Source: Streptomyces beijiangensis
Lineage (GTDB): Bacteria > Actinomycetota > Actinomycetes > Streptomycetales > Streptomycetaceae
DNA length: 64,000 nucleotides
Direction: 5' to 3'
Assembly: GCF_017315755.1 (NCBI RefSeq)
Contig: NZ_JAFLRJ010000036.1
Coordinates: 1 to 64,000, forward strand
The notes beneath the pieces are model-generated. The model saw only the letters and a program-made list of their open reading frames with translations. It made no database searches and was not told the DNA's origin. Shown here in pieces: positions 56,986 to 64,000 of this stretch. Every line of letters starts with the position of its first letter. Within the stretch, counting starts at the first letter, position 1. The position numbers were made by a program, and so were the translations under genes.

Positions 56986-57282
56986 CAATTCTTCCAGCTA
57001 TCTGTCTGGGTGCATTCCTTTCAAGTTGAAGGATTGGCACACTCGGATGGGCTTCGTGATTTGGTTATGGGTAGATGAAATGAGGATGAGGTGGGCCCGG
57101 CCTTGTTGATTGGTGTCGTGGAACGAAACAACCGTGCCCACCCAACCCTCAGAGGTGCCCCTTCTTGCGAAACGAAGATTCCGTCACCAATCCGGGATCT
57201 TCTCGCTAACACGCAACTACGTCCAGACGAGGGATCGCCACGTTTCCCTGAGGCTGGTCAGCGGTGCGCGACTTGTGTCGCT
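56986..57282. other. Gap between the ABC operon and the I36-like gene
   Basis: 297 bp of lower-GC DNA carrying the promoter region of the lipoprotein operon. Frames on either strand are short and without a recognised domain; a plus-strand frame (57110-57379) overlaps the next gene and has no RBS. Confidence 0.4.
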
Positions 57283-57750
57283 TTACAGCGACGACCAGTT
57301 GAAGGAAGCATTTTGGTTGTACGCCTGCGAGAGATTCCGTGAGCTGTTAGGGGTGGCCCAGTCGGAGCTTCCCTTATAGCCCGAGTTGTAATACGTGACT
57401 GCGTAGTACGTGGAGTGCTTGTTCCTCACCGAGGCTGCATTGTTCTTGATGCCCTGATTGTTTCCGGAGCCGCCGTGGCAGAAGAGCAATGGCTGAGTGC
57501 CGGCCTGAGGAGAGCCCCCGACCCGCTCGTCTGCGAAGTCGTATACGGGATATCCGACGTTACGGTAGGCGCCACCGTAGTTCGAATTGAAATAGATGGC
57601 GTACTTGAACACCGAAGCAGACTGCGACTTCATACATGCATCGGGGCTCTCCTGGTTCTCTTCCCCTGTGGAAGCGTGCGCGGGAGTAATGATCGACATC
57701 CCGAGGCCAATCGCTGTGGCCGTAACGGCCAGAGTCTTCTTCAGGTTCAT
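57283..57750 (-). CDS. Secreted peptidase-inhibitor I36-like protein
   Basis: 155 residues. ATG 57750 follows GAGGAG at 5 nt and begins a signal peptide (MNLKKTLAVTATAIGLGM... HASTG). The mature part is a beta/gamma-crystallin-like module: SNYGGAYRNVGYPVYDF, GIKNNAASVRNKHSTYYAVT, YYNSGYKGSSDW and QNASFNW, the pattern of the I36 (SMI-like) inhibitor family. One Cys pair is likely (CMKSQ, LFCHG). It precedes the lipoprotein-ABC operon on the same strand and may be its substrate (inference). Confidence 0.75.
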   Translation of the reverse strand: MNLKKTLAVTATAIGLGMSIITPAHASTGEENQESPDACMKSQSASVFKYAIYFNSNYGGAYRNVGYPVYDFADERVGGSPQAGTQPLLFCHGGSGNNQGIKNNAASVRNKHSTYYAVTYYNSGYKGSSDWATPNSSRNLSQAYNQNASFNWSSL

Positions 57751-58753
57751 GATTCTCCTCATTGCAAAGAATTGAGGGGAATAGTGGACAGGCCGCTGCC
57801 GTACGCACGAAACGCACAGACGGCACGGATGTCCTGCTGATTACTGCAGCTTGTGATCAGGGTGCAGGAGCGACGCTGAAAGCGGACCACAATTCAGTGA
57901 CCCAGCCCTGCTGTACTCGCTATCTCCAGATCCCGAAGCAGACAGCTCGACACGCTGTACAGCATTCCCCTCCCGGTTGCGCGTCGATTCATCTGTCGCG
58001 AGACGGAGCTGCGGCCTGTGTGCCACATGAGCACCCCCTCGACGACTCGGTCATTAGATCATCACAATTTCTCCATGAAATGGACATTTGGGCTTGTACT
58101 CGACTGTCACAAATTCATCTCGCCCCGTTTCGCGATGCCGCATGCTCGGTGCATGCATGAAGGCGTCACATTGGCGTCCGCGAATGCCAACTAGCCTCCA
58201 TTACCCATTAGTTGGAGAGGTGCTGGATTCCGCTAAGGCCGTACCGCGTCGACCCCTCCGCCTATGTGTTTCTTGGCCAAGAATTTACAGTCCTTGGGTG
58301 GAACGCGGGGTGGTGCTTTACGTAAGGGATGGGCTGCGGTGCATGGGTGGCCCGCAATTCCCCTGTGCAGGGTGACTGATCCGTCAGTCAACTGCGGTTG
58401 CCTCAGGCTGCATTCGACCACGCGCTCCGAAATCAGGACGGCGTGCAGGTCAAGGCTTTTGCAAAGTCTTTTGATCTTGGAACGTCGCAGGTCGGTCGAT
58501 CTTGAGTAGATCGAGCGGGCGGGTGAAGAGTTTGTAGGAATCTATCGGAGGACGGCGAAGACGTTGGGGTATCAGGGGTCCGCGTGCCGTCGAAGTTTGG
58601 TCGCCGTCTGGTTCGTGCCATCGGACTGTGGCTGCCCCGACTGGGAACTCCCAATGACCGTCACCCGATTGCTGCTTGTGCCGTGTCGTCGAGGCAGCCG
58701 AGGCAGTTGCTGACCACGTCCACGCTCACTTCGACGTACCAGGAGCCCTCCGC
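57751..58753. other. Low-GC stretch with no recognised gene
   Basis: About 1 kb holding the promoter region of the I36-like gene and that of the PGRS-like gene. It is clearly less GC-rich than the chromosome. Open frames are short and without RBS. Parts may be eroded mobile DNA, but no terminal repeats were seen. Confidence 0.4.
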
Positions 58754-59461
58754 GTGCCTCTCACCTCGCTCATCCCTGCCCCAGCTCTGCGCACTTTGCT
58801 TGCCGCAGTGATGCTCACCGCGGCACCGGTCGCGGTCCTGGCCGTGGGCGCCACCCCGTCGTTCGCTGACTGCTCCGGAACCCAAGGTGCCGACGGTGCC
58901 AACGGCACACCGTCCCACCCGAACGGGAGCCCCGGCGCCGACGGCGGCAACGGTGCGCCCGGTTGCACCGGCGGGGCCGGAGGAAACGGCGGCCAGGGCT
59001 ACGGCGGCGGAACAGGCGGGGCCGGAGGAGACGGCGGGATCGGCGGCAGCGGAGCCACCGGCCTAGGCGGAGCCGGCGGAAACGGCGGCACCTCAGGGAC
59101 CATGGGTGGGGCAGGCGGCGTGGGCGGCAATGGCGGAGCTGGCGGCGTAGGGAGTCCCGGCGGCAGCAGTGGTGCGGCAGGCGGGACCGGCGGGCGCGGC
59201 GGCGCAGCCATCGGCGCCGACACCGGTGGAGTCGGCGGCAACGGCGGGGCGGGCGGCAACGCCAGCGGCAACGACAGCACTGGTGGAGCGGGCGGGCGCG
59301 GCGGCGCCGGTGGCGACGGCCCCCAAGGCACAGGTGGTGCGGGCGGAGGCGGCGGCAACGGCGGGGCGGCCACCGGCAGCGGCACGATCGGCCCGTGTGG
59401 GCCCGGCGGTGACAGTGGAGTCGGCCTGGCCAACGGCGCCCCCGGCACCGACAACTGCTGA
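58754..59461 (+). CDS. Secreted PGRS-like glycine-rich repeat protein
   Basis: 235 residues. GTG 58754 has AGGAG 8 nt away and a signal peptide (LRTLLAAVMLTAAPVAVLAV... PSFADC). Then come about 175 residues of GGAGGNGG-type triplets, as in the PGRS part of mycobacterial PE-PGRS proteins but without a PE domain. Cys residues cap each end (ADCSGTQ, APGCTGG, and GPCGPGG and DNC at the C-terminus). PGRS modules form glycine-rich polyproline-II-like helices. It is likely a cell-surface or matrix protein; the function is unknown. Confidence 0.75.
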   Translation: MPLTSLIPAPALRTLLAAVMLTAAPVAVLAVGATPSFADCSGTQGADGANGTPSHPNGSPGADGGNGAPGCTGGAGGNGGQGYGGGTGGAGGDGGIGGSGATGLGGAGGNGGTSGTMGGAGGVGGNGGAGGVGSPGGSSGAAGGTGGRGGAAIGADTGGVGGNGGAGGNASGNDSTGGAGGRGGAGGDGPQGTGGAGGGGGNGGAATGSGTIGPCGPGGDSGVGLANGAPGTDNC

Positions 59462-59537
59462 CACCACCACTCCCAGCGCATCGGGTCGCGGCCGGATCGT
59501 CCCACCGCAGGTTAAGCGCCCTGGCAGTAAGCCCTGC

Positions 59538-59768
59538 TCAACGTTCGGTGGCATCCACGCAAGGTTCGTTGGCACAGGACAGTCGGCCCAGCGCCGCGAA
59601 TGCCTGACGAGCCTTGTGTCGTGCGATCTCCTTAACCGAAACCGTCTGGATCTCATCCAGGTCCAGAGGCACCTGCTCAATCTCGATGCCCCAGGGCATC
59701 AAGTGCTCTTGCGCGGCGGCGAACTTGCCGAGATTGCCCGTACAGAACGCAATCTTCGAACAAGACAT
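59538..59768 (-). pseudogene. Truncated ITPase/XTP diphosphatase (Ham1/RdgB-like)
   Basis: ATG 59768 with an excellent GAGGAGG 9 nt upstream. The first about 61 residues (KIAFCTGNLGKFAAAQEHLM, VPLDLDEIQTVSVKEIARHK, ARQAF) match the N-terminus of non-canonical purine NTP pyrophosphatases, including TGN and the LDLDEIQ motif. Similarity ends at FAALGR, and a short unrelated tail stops at 59538. The catalytic rest is missing, so the product is unlikely to be active. Confidence 0.75.
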
Positions 59769-59870
59769 CAAATTCCAACCTCCTCTTGCCGAGCAGGATG
59801 TGGCCCGCACTGATCTTGCCGCCGAGAGGAGGACGTCCGTCATGAATACAGAGAAGGAGGCCCGCCTCCC

Positions 59871-61307
59871 GAGACTGTCCTGAACTTCGTGTATGCCCCG
59901 GTGTGACCCGTCTGGCATGAGACGTGGTCTCTGCCGGGAAGGATCACCGTGGGTATCAAGGACGAACGCCCGCGCGAGAGCGCGAACATCGTAAACACGG
60001 GGGCCGAGTTGGCACGAGCATCCGAGCGCGACCGGGAGCTGGCGGGCGAGTTGGTGGCCCGAGCCCGGCGTGAGGGACTGAATCTGGTCGGGGACAACGG
60101 GCTGTTCAAGGGACTGGTGAAGCTGGTCCTGGAGGGCGCGTTGGAAGCGGAGATGACTGATCACCTCGGCTACGAGAAGGGCGATCCGGCCGGCGCGGGG
60201 ACAGGCAACTCCCGGAACGGAACGTCCCGCAAGCGGGTGCTGACCGATGTCGGCGCGGTCGATATCGAGGTCCCCCGCGACCGGCGGGGCAGCTTCGACC
60301 CGCAGATTGTGCCCAAGCACGCACGGCGGGCCGAGGGCTTCGACGAGGCCATCGTCTCGCTGTACGCCAAGGGCCTGACCACTGGAGAGATCTAGGCCCA
60401 TCTCGCGGAGATCTACGACGTCGATGTCTCGCGGGACTTGATCTCGCGGGCCACCGACAAGGTCTCCGAGGAACTCGACGCCTGGCGCAACCGCCCGCTG
60501 GACCGCGTCTACGCCGTGATCATGATCGATGCGATCGTCCTGAAAATCCGCGACGGAGCGGTCGCCAACCGGCCTGTCTATATCGCGGTGGGGATCAATC
60601 TCGAGGGTGAGCGTGACGTGCTGGGCATGTGGGTAGGTTCCGGCGGCGAGGGTGCCAAGACCTGGATGACGTGGCTGGCGGAACTCAGGAACCGCGGCGT
60701 CGAGGACGTACTGATTGCCTGCTGTGACGGGCTGAAGGGCCTGCCGGACTCCATCCAGAACATCTGGCCGCTCGTCGACGTCCACCTCTGCGTGGTTCAC
60801 ATGGTCCGCGCAAGCCTCAAATACGCCTTGACGAAGCACTGGTCGCAGATCGCCAAGGAACTCCGCCAGGTCTACACCGCCGCCAACGCGGACGCCGCCG
60901 AGGCCCGGTTCGCGGAGTTCGAGGAGCTCTGGGGCGCCCGCTACCCGGCCCTGATCGGGGTCTGGCGGCGCAGCTGGGAGCACTTCGTGATGTTCCTGAG
61001 GTTCCCACCGGAGATCCGCAAGATCGTCTACACCACCAACATCATCGAGTCCCTCAACTCCCGCTTCCGCCAGGCCACTCGCCGCGGGCACTTCCCCAGC
61101 GAGGAGGCCGCCCTCAAGGTCCTCTACCTCGTGATCCGCGACCGACAGCCCAACCGCCGCAACCCGACGGGGCGCACCTACAACTGGAAGGAAGCCATCA
61201 ACGTCCTCGCCGGCTTCTACGGCGACCGCGTCATTGACAACCAGTAACACCGAACTAAACCCAAATAACGTCATCACCAGGGCTTACACGGAAAACAAGA
61301 CACTCTC
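59871..61307 (+). mobile_element. IS256-family insertion sequence
   Basis: About 1437 bp with imperfect 33-bp terminal inverted repeats at 59871-59903 and 61275-61307 (GAGACTGTCCTGAAC... and GAGAGTGTCTTGTTT... on the other strand). The 8-bp flanks do not match, so the target duplication is lost or the ends have been rearranged. Confidence 0.8.
59949..61247 (+). pseudogene. IS256-type transposase broken by one amber codon
   Basis: GTG 59949 opens a mutator-type transposase (MTDHLGYEKGDPAG, RNGTSRKRVLTDVGAVDIEV). TAG occurs at 60393-60395, where the family has Gln in GEIQAHL, a CAG to TAG change. The same frame then continues 284 codons with the DDE core (VIMIDAIVLKIRDG, CCDGLKGLPDSIQ) and FVMFLRFPPEIRKIVYTTNI. 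One base change would restore a 432-residue enzyme. Confidence 0.9.
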
Positions 61308-61358
61308 CAACCTTGGAGAGGCAGCGCCGGACGCGGCCTGAGCGTGTTGTCCCCCGCT

Positions 61359-61404
61359 CACGGAAAGGGCCCCTCGGAGATCACTCCGAGGGGCCCTTTC
61401 CGTG
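61359..61404. terminator. 21-bp perfect stem terminator near right island end
   Basis: Arms 61359-61379 and 61384-61404 are perfectly complementary with a 4-nt ATCA loop. It lies between the IS256 element and the displaced sbcC end. It is the strongest hairpin in the window. Confidence 0.88.
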
Positions 61405-61454
61405 CTATTTCCCCAGGTCAGAGGCTTGGGGTCGTCAGGGTCGAAGTTGTGGTT

Positions 61455-61666
61455 CCCTCTTCATCGACGAGGGCTTCGGCAGCCTCGACGAGCAGACGCT
61501 GGACGAGGTCCTTGATGTACTGGACTCGCTGCGCGAGCGGGACCGCAGCGTCGGCATCGTCAGTCACGTCGCCGATCTGCGCCGTCGTATCCCGGCCCAG
61601 CTGGAGATCGTCAAGGAGCGCGACGGATCGGCGGTGCGGCTGCGCGCCGCGGGGCTCAGCGGCTGA
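61455..61666 (+). pseudogene. sbcC: Displaced native 3' end of sbcC
   Basis: Encodes LFIDEGFGSLDEQTLDEVLD through HVADLRRRIPAQLEIVKERD, ending AAGLSG-stop: the Walker B and D-loop end of SbcC with no start or upstream part. It matches sbcC from 44065 on. It is the original chromosomal gene end pushed away by the island; without the insertion SbcC would have been 1003 residues. It overlaps the stop of the convergent AsnC gene by 11 bp, the native arrangement. Confidence 0.9.
61469..61563 (+). repeat. Right copy of 95-bp direct repeat (att site)
   Basis: Identical to 44079-44173. The base just left of the repeat (61468, C against T at 44078) and the base just right (61564, T against C at 44174) differ, so the strand exchange must lie within these 95 bp. 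Confidence 0.85.
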
Positions 61667-62102
61667 TCGGGCGGCGCGGCAGCGGCGAGGAGTACACGAC
61701 GCTGGTGGTGACCGCGCCGAGCGTGGCGATCCGGCCCGACACCTCCTCCAGATGCCCCATGGAGCGGGCCGCGACCTTGATGACGAAGCAGTCGTCGCCG
61801 GTCACATGGTGCGCCTCCAGGATCTCCGGAGTGACCGCCACCAGGTCGTGGAACGGCTTGTAGTTGCCGTTCGGGTAGCGCAGCCGCACATACGCGAGGA
61901 TCGGCAGCCCGAGCCGCTCCGGGTCGACCACGGCCGCGTAACCCGAGATGATCCCGGACTCCTCCAGCCGCCGGACCCGCTCGGTCACGGCGCTCGCGGA
62001 CATGGAGACGGCCCGCGCCAGCTCGGCGAAACCGGCCCGTCCCTCGCGCTGCAGGACATCGAGAATGCGCCAGTCGGTGGCGTCCGGGGAATACTCGGTC
62101 AT
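61656..62102 (-). CDS. AsnC/Lrp-family transcriptional regulator
   Basis: 148 residues: an AsnC-type winged HTH (about 5-60, DATDWRILDVLQREGRAGFA, SASAVTERVRRLEESGII) and a RAM ligand domain (about 65-140). It probably senses an amino acid. ATG 62102 is chosen over an ATG three codons upstream. It is divergent from the rhodanese gene, whose expression it may control. Confidence 0.9.
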   Translation of the reverse strand: MTEYSPDATDWRILDVLQREGRAGFAELARAVSMSASAVTERVRRLEESGIISGYAAVVDPERLGLPILAYVRLRYPNGNYKPFHDLVAVTPEILEAHHVTGDDCFVIKVAARSMGHLEEVSGRIATLGAVTTSVVYSSPLPRRPISR

Positions 62103-62196
62103 GCTCCACATTCAAGCGCCGAATCACCGGCCGATCAAGGGAAGTGCCGGGGAATCTCACTTCCTGGGGTGGTCGCCGCGCCGTAGATTTTTGGGC

Positions 62197-62682
62197 ATGA
62201 CCTCACAGCTCACCGCACCCGCCAACGCCGTTCTCCGAGTGCCGCCGGCGTCTCCCGCGGCGGCCGCCGCCTACTTCTCGGCCAGCCTGGCCTTCCACGC
62301 GGATGTCTCCGACGTCGCCGCCGCGCTCGCCGCCGACGGTGACCCGGGCTTCGTCGTCGTCGACTCGCGCTCCACCGCCTCCTGGGACCAGGGGCACGTC
62401 CCCGGTGCGGTGCACCTGCCGACCGCGCTGATCGCCGAGCAGGCCGGGAAGCTCCTCGACACGTCGGTGCCGGTCGTCACGTACTGCTGGGGCCCCGGCT
62501 GCAACGGCGGCACCCGCGCCGCGCTCGCCCTCGCCGGATTCGGCTTCCAGGTCAAGGAGATGCTGGGCGGATTCGAGTACTGGGTGCGCGAGGGCTTCGA
62601 GTTCGAGACCTGGGAGGGCAGGGAGAAGCGCGACGCCGACCCGCTGACCGCCCCCGTCGACTCGGACGACTGCGGCTGCTGA
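62197..62682 (+). CDS. Rhodanese-domain sulfurtransferase
   Basis: 161-residue single rhodanese domain. The CH2A-type segment is VVVDSRSTASWDQGHVPGAV, and the active-site loop YCWGPGCNGGTRAA supplies the persulfide Cys. The C-terminus ends DDCGC, an unusual Cys-rich tail. ATG 62197 lies 7 nt after TAGATT with no RBS (leaderless). It is divergent from an AsnC regulator. Confidence 0.9.
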   Translation: MTSQLTAPANAVLRVPPASPAAAAAYFSASLAFHADVSDVAAALAADGDPGFVVVDSRSTASWDQGHVPGAVHLPTALIAEQAGKLLDTSVPVVTYCWGPGCNGGTRAALALAGFGFQVKEMLGGFEYWVREGFEFETWEGREKRDADPLTAPVDSDDCGC

Positions 62683-62740
62683 CCACAGCACGGGGGCCGG
62701 GTCCCGGCGATGTGCCAGGACCCGGCCCCCGTAACCCGTG

Positions 62741-64000
62741 CTAGAGCTTCGACAGCTCGTCCACCAGGTCGTCCAGACCCAGCGAACCCTGCGAAAGCGC
62801 CGCCATGTGCCAGGCCTTGGCGTCGAAGGAATCGCCGTGCGCCTTACGGGCGTTCTCGCGGCCGAGCAGCCACGCCCGCTCGCCCAGCTTGTAGCCGATC
62901 GCCTGCGCGGGCATCGACAGATAGCGGGTGAGCTCGCTCTCCACGAAGTCCGCGGGACGGCCGCTGTGGCTGCCGAAGAACTCCTGGGCCAGCTCCGGCG
63001 TCCAGCGCTCACCCGGGTGGAAGGGCGAGTCCGCCGGGATCTCCAGCTCCAGGTGCATGCCGATGTCGACGATCACCCGGCAGGCGCGCATCATCTGCGC
63101 GTCCAGGTAGCCGAGCCTGCGCTCCGCGTCGGGCAGGAAGCCCAGCTCGTCCATCAGCCGCTCCGCGTACAGCGCCCAGCCCTCGGCATTGGCGCTGACG
63201 ATGCCGACGGTCGCCTGGTAGCGGGAGAGCTGGTCGGCGACGTGCGCCCACTGCGCCAGCTGCAGGTGGTGGCCGGGGACGCCCTCGTGGTACCAGGTGG
63301 AGACCAGGTCGTAGACCGGGAAACGCGTCTCGCCCATCGTCGGCAGCCAGGTGCGGCCCGGGCGGGAGAAGTCCTCCGACGGAGGCGAGTAGTACGGGGC
63401 CGCCGCGCCGCCCGGCGGGGCGATGCACGACTCCACCTTCCGCACCCGCTCGGCGAGTTCGAAGTGGGTGCCGTCGAGCGCGTCCATCGCCTCGGTCATC
63501 AGCGACTGCAGCCAGGCCTGGACCTCGTCGACGCCCTCGATGTGGGTACCGTGCACATCGAGATGCGCCAGGGCCTCCCAGGGGCCGGCGCCGGGAAGGA
63601 TCTTCTCCGCCTCGGTCTTCATCTCGGCCAGCAGACGGTGGTACTCCGACCAGCCGTAGGCGTACGCCTCGTCCAGGTCGAGGTCGGTGCCGTTGAAGTA
63701 GCGCGACCAGCGGGCGTACCGCTCGCGGCCCACCGTGTCGGGGGCGTCCGCGACGGCGGGCGCGTACACGTCGCGCATCCAGTCGCGCAGTGCCACGACC
63801 GCCTCGGTGGCGGAGCGGCCCACGGTGTCCAGTTCCTTGCGCAGCGAGTCGGGACCGGTCGCCGCGAAGTCCTCGAACCAGCCGCGGTCCTCACCCGCCC
63901 ACTCGGTGAGCTGCCCGACGAAGGTCGCGGTCGGGCGCGGACCGCCGAGGAGCCCGCGCTCCAGGCCCAGCGCGAGCGACTGACGGTAACCCTCCAGCGC
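62741..64000 (-). CDS. DUF885-family protein (metallopeptidase-like), 5' end outside window
   Basis: C-terminal 419 residues are visible, and the frame stays open through 64000, so the start lies beyond the edge (a GTG at 63823 is internal). The zinc-peptidase-like motif YHEGVPGHHLQ is present, as are ANAEGWALYAERLMDELG and PAQAIGYKLGERAW, all typical of DUF885. Such proteins are predicted carboxypeptidase-like enzymes with few tested members. Confidence 0.9.
   Translation of the reverse strand, partial: ALEGYRQSLALGLERGLLGGPRPTATFVGQLTEWAGEDRGWFEDFAATGPDSLRKELDTVGRSATEAVVALRDWMRDVYAPAVADAPDTVGRERYARWSRYFNGTDLDLDEAYAYGWSEYHRLLAEMKTEAEKILPGAGPWEALAHLDVHGTHIEGVDEVQAWLQSLMTEAMDALDGTHFELAERVRKVESCIAPPGGAAAPYYSPPSEDFSRPGRTWLPTMGETRFPVYDLVSTWYHEGVPGHHLQLAQWAHVADQLSRYQATVGIVSANAEGWALYAERLMDELGFLPDAERRLGYLDAQMMRACRVIVDIGMHLELEIPADSPFHPGERWTPELAQEFFGSHSGRPADFVESELTRYLSMPAQAIGYKLGERAWLLGRENARKAHGDSFDAKAWHMAALSQGSLGLDDLVDELSKL

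Larger units (their letters stand above)
44079..61563. mobile_element. Genomic island integrated in the sbcC 3' end
   Basis: One repeat unit plus content is 17,390 bp. It has a mosaic of three IS elements, small secreted and membrane proteins, an export-type operon and lower-GC stretches (about 56-58.7 kb) unlike the flanks. No integrase, replication or transfer gene is intact. A short open tail before the right end (61308-61340, frame ending EAAPDAA-stop) next to the terminator and repeat could be the last codons of a lost integrase; this is weak. IS insertion and deletion have probably fixed the island in place. Confidence 0.75.

Noticed and set aside
57110-57379. 89-residue plus-strand frame before the I36-like gene
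   Set aside because: No RBS or domain, and it overlaps the well-supported I36-like gene.
58999-59505. Proline-rich minus-strand frame opposite the PGRS-like gene
   Set aside because: It is the mirror of GGC repeats; the plus frame has RBS, signal peptide and a natural end, while this one has none.
45439-60395. Amber codons as selenocysteine or pyrrolysine recoding
   Set aside because: Selenocysteine uses TGA. No pyl genes are in the window, and the family residue at the IS256 site is an ordinary Gln (CAG to TAG).
59863-61315. 8-bp target duplication around the IS256 element
   Set aside because: The bases next to the two ends do not match in any register tried, so no duplication is claimed.
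44065-61666. sbcC repeat as an assembly duplication
   Set aside because: The flanks differ by silent changes that switch sides across the repeat, and the two endings encode different C-termini; an assembly error would give identical copies.
1-64000. tRNA, rRNA or tmRNA genes
   Set aside because: No cloverleaf-like or rRNA-like sequence was noticed in any gap; the island uses sbcC rather than a tRNA gene as its site.

Overview
The window reads as chromosome from a Streptomyces or close actinomycete. It is very GC-rich with G/C third codon positions, and GTG and TTG starts are common. It carries SARP/AfsR-type regulators, a divergent EF-Tu of the Tuf3 kind, an FxSxx-COOH peptide cluster, and many genes whose start codon lies 6-7 nt after a TANNNT box with no ribosome binding site (leaderless genes). 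These are judgements from reading the sequence; no database search was possible.

Layout. 0-10 kb: two SARP/AAA-type regulators, a TrmB/LuxR-like regulator and a large secreted subtilisin-like protease. 10-29 kb: ordinary chromosomal genes. These are two methyltransferases, an NmrA-like oxidoreductase divergent from a TetR regulator, XRE-cupin regulators, a lincosamide-type nucleotidyltransferase, a CHAP-like lysin, UppP, two VTT/DedA-type membrane proteins, an AlkD-like repair protein, Tuf3, a chitinase relic, a patatin, a spermidine-synthase-like protein, transporters and acyl/CoA enzymes. 29-37 kb: an fxsA-fxsB-fxsC-fxsT operon. A precursor peptide ending in FQSSV is followed by a radical SAM/SPASM enzyme with a C-terminal HExxH domain, a TIR-like protein, and a 1318-residue protein with ParA-like, TIR, NB-ARC and TPR parts. 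Four phased 10-bp repeats precede the operon. 37-44 kb: hydrolase, AAC(3)-like acetyltransferase, CoA-binding protein, YigZ, SbcD and SbcC.

An island of 17,390 bp (44079-61563) sits in the 3' end of sbcC. A perfect 95-bp direct repeat bounds it. The left copy continues into an island-supplied sbcC 3' end, and the displaced native 3' end lies at 61455-61666. No intact integrase is visible. The island holds an IS1182-type element nested inside an IS3-type relic, with matching 6-bp duplications, and an IS256-type element. Both full-length transposase genes carry one in-frame amber codon. Cargo is a secreted I36-inhibitor-like protein and a lipoprotein-adaptor-ATPase-permease operon with 4-nt overlaps. 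There is also a 1445-residue golvesin-domain secreted protein, a PGRS-like glycine-rich secreted protein, a small membrane protein and a truncated ITPase gene.

61.6-64 kb returns to chromosome: an AsnC/Lrp regulator, a rhodanese and a DUF885 protein that runs off the right edge.

The most notable items are the FxSxx operon with its phased repeats, and the sbcC-integrated island with its export-like cargo.
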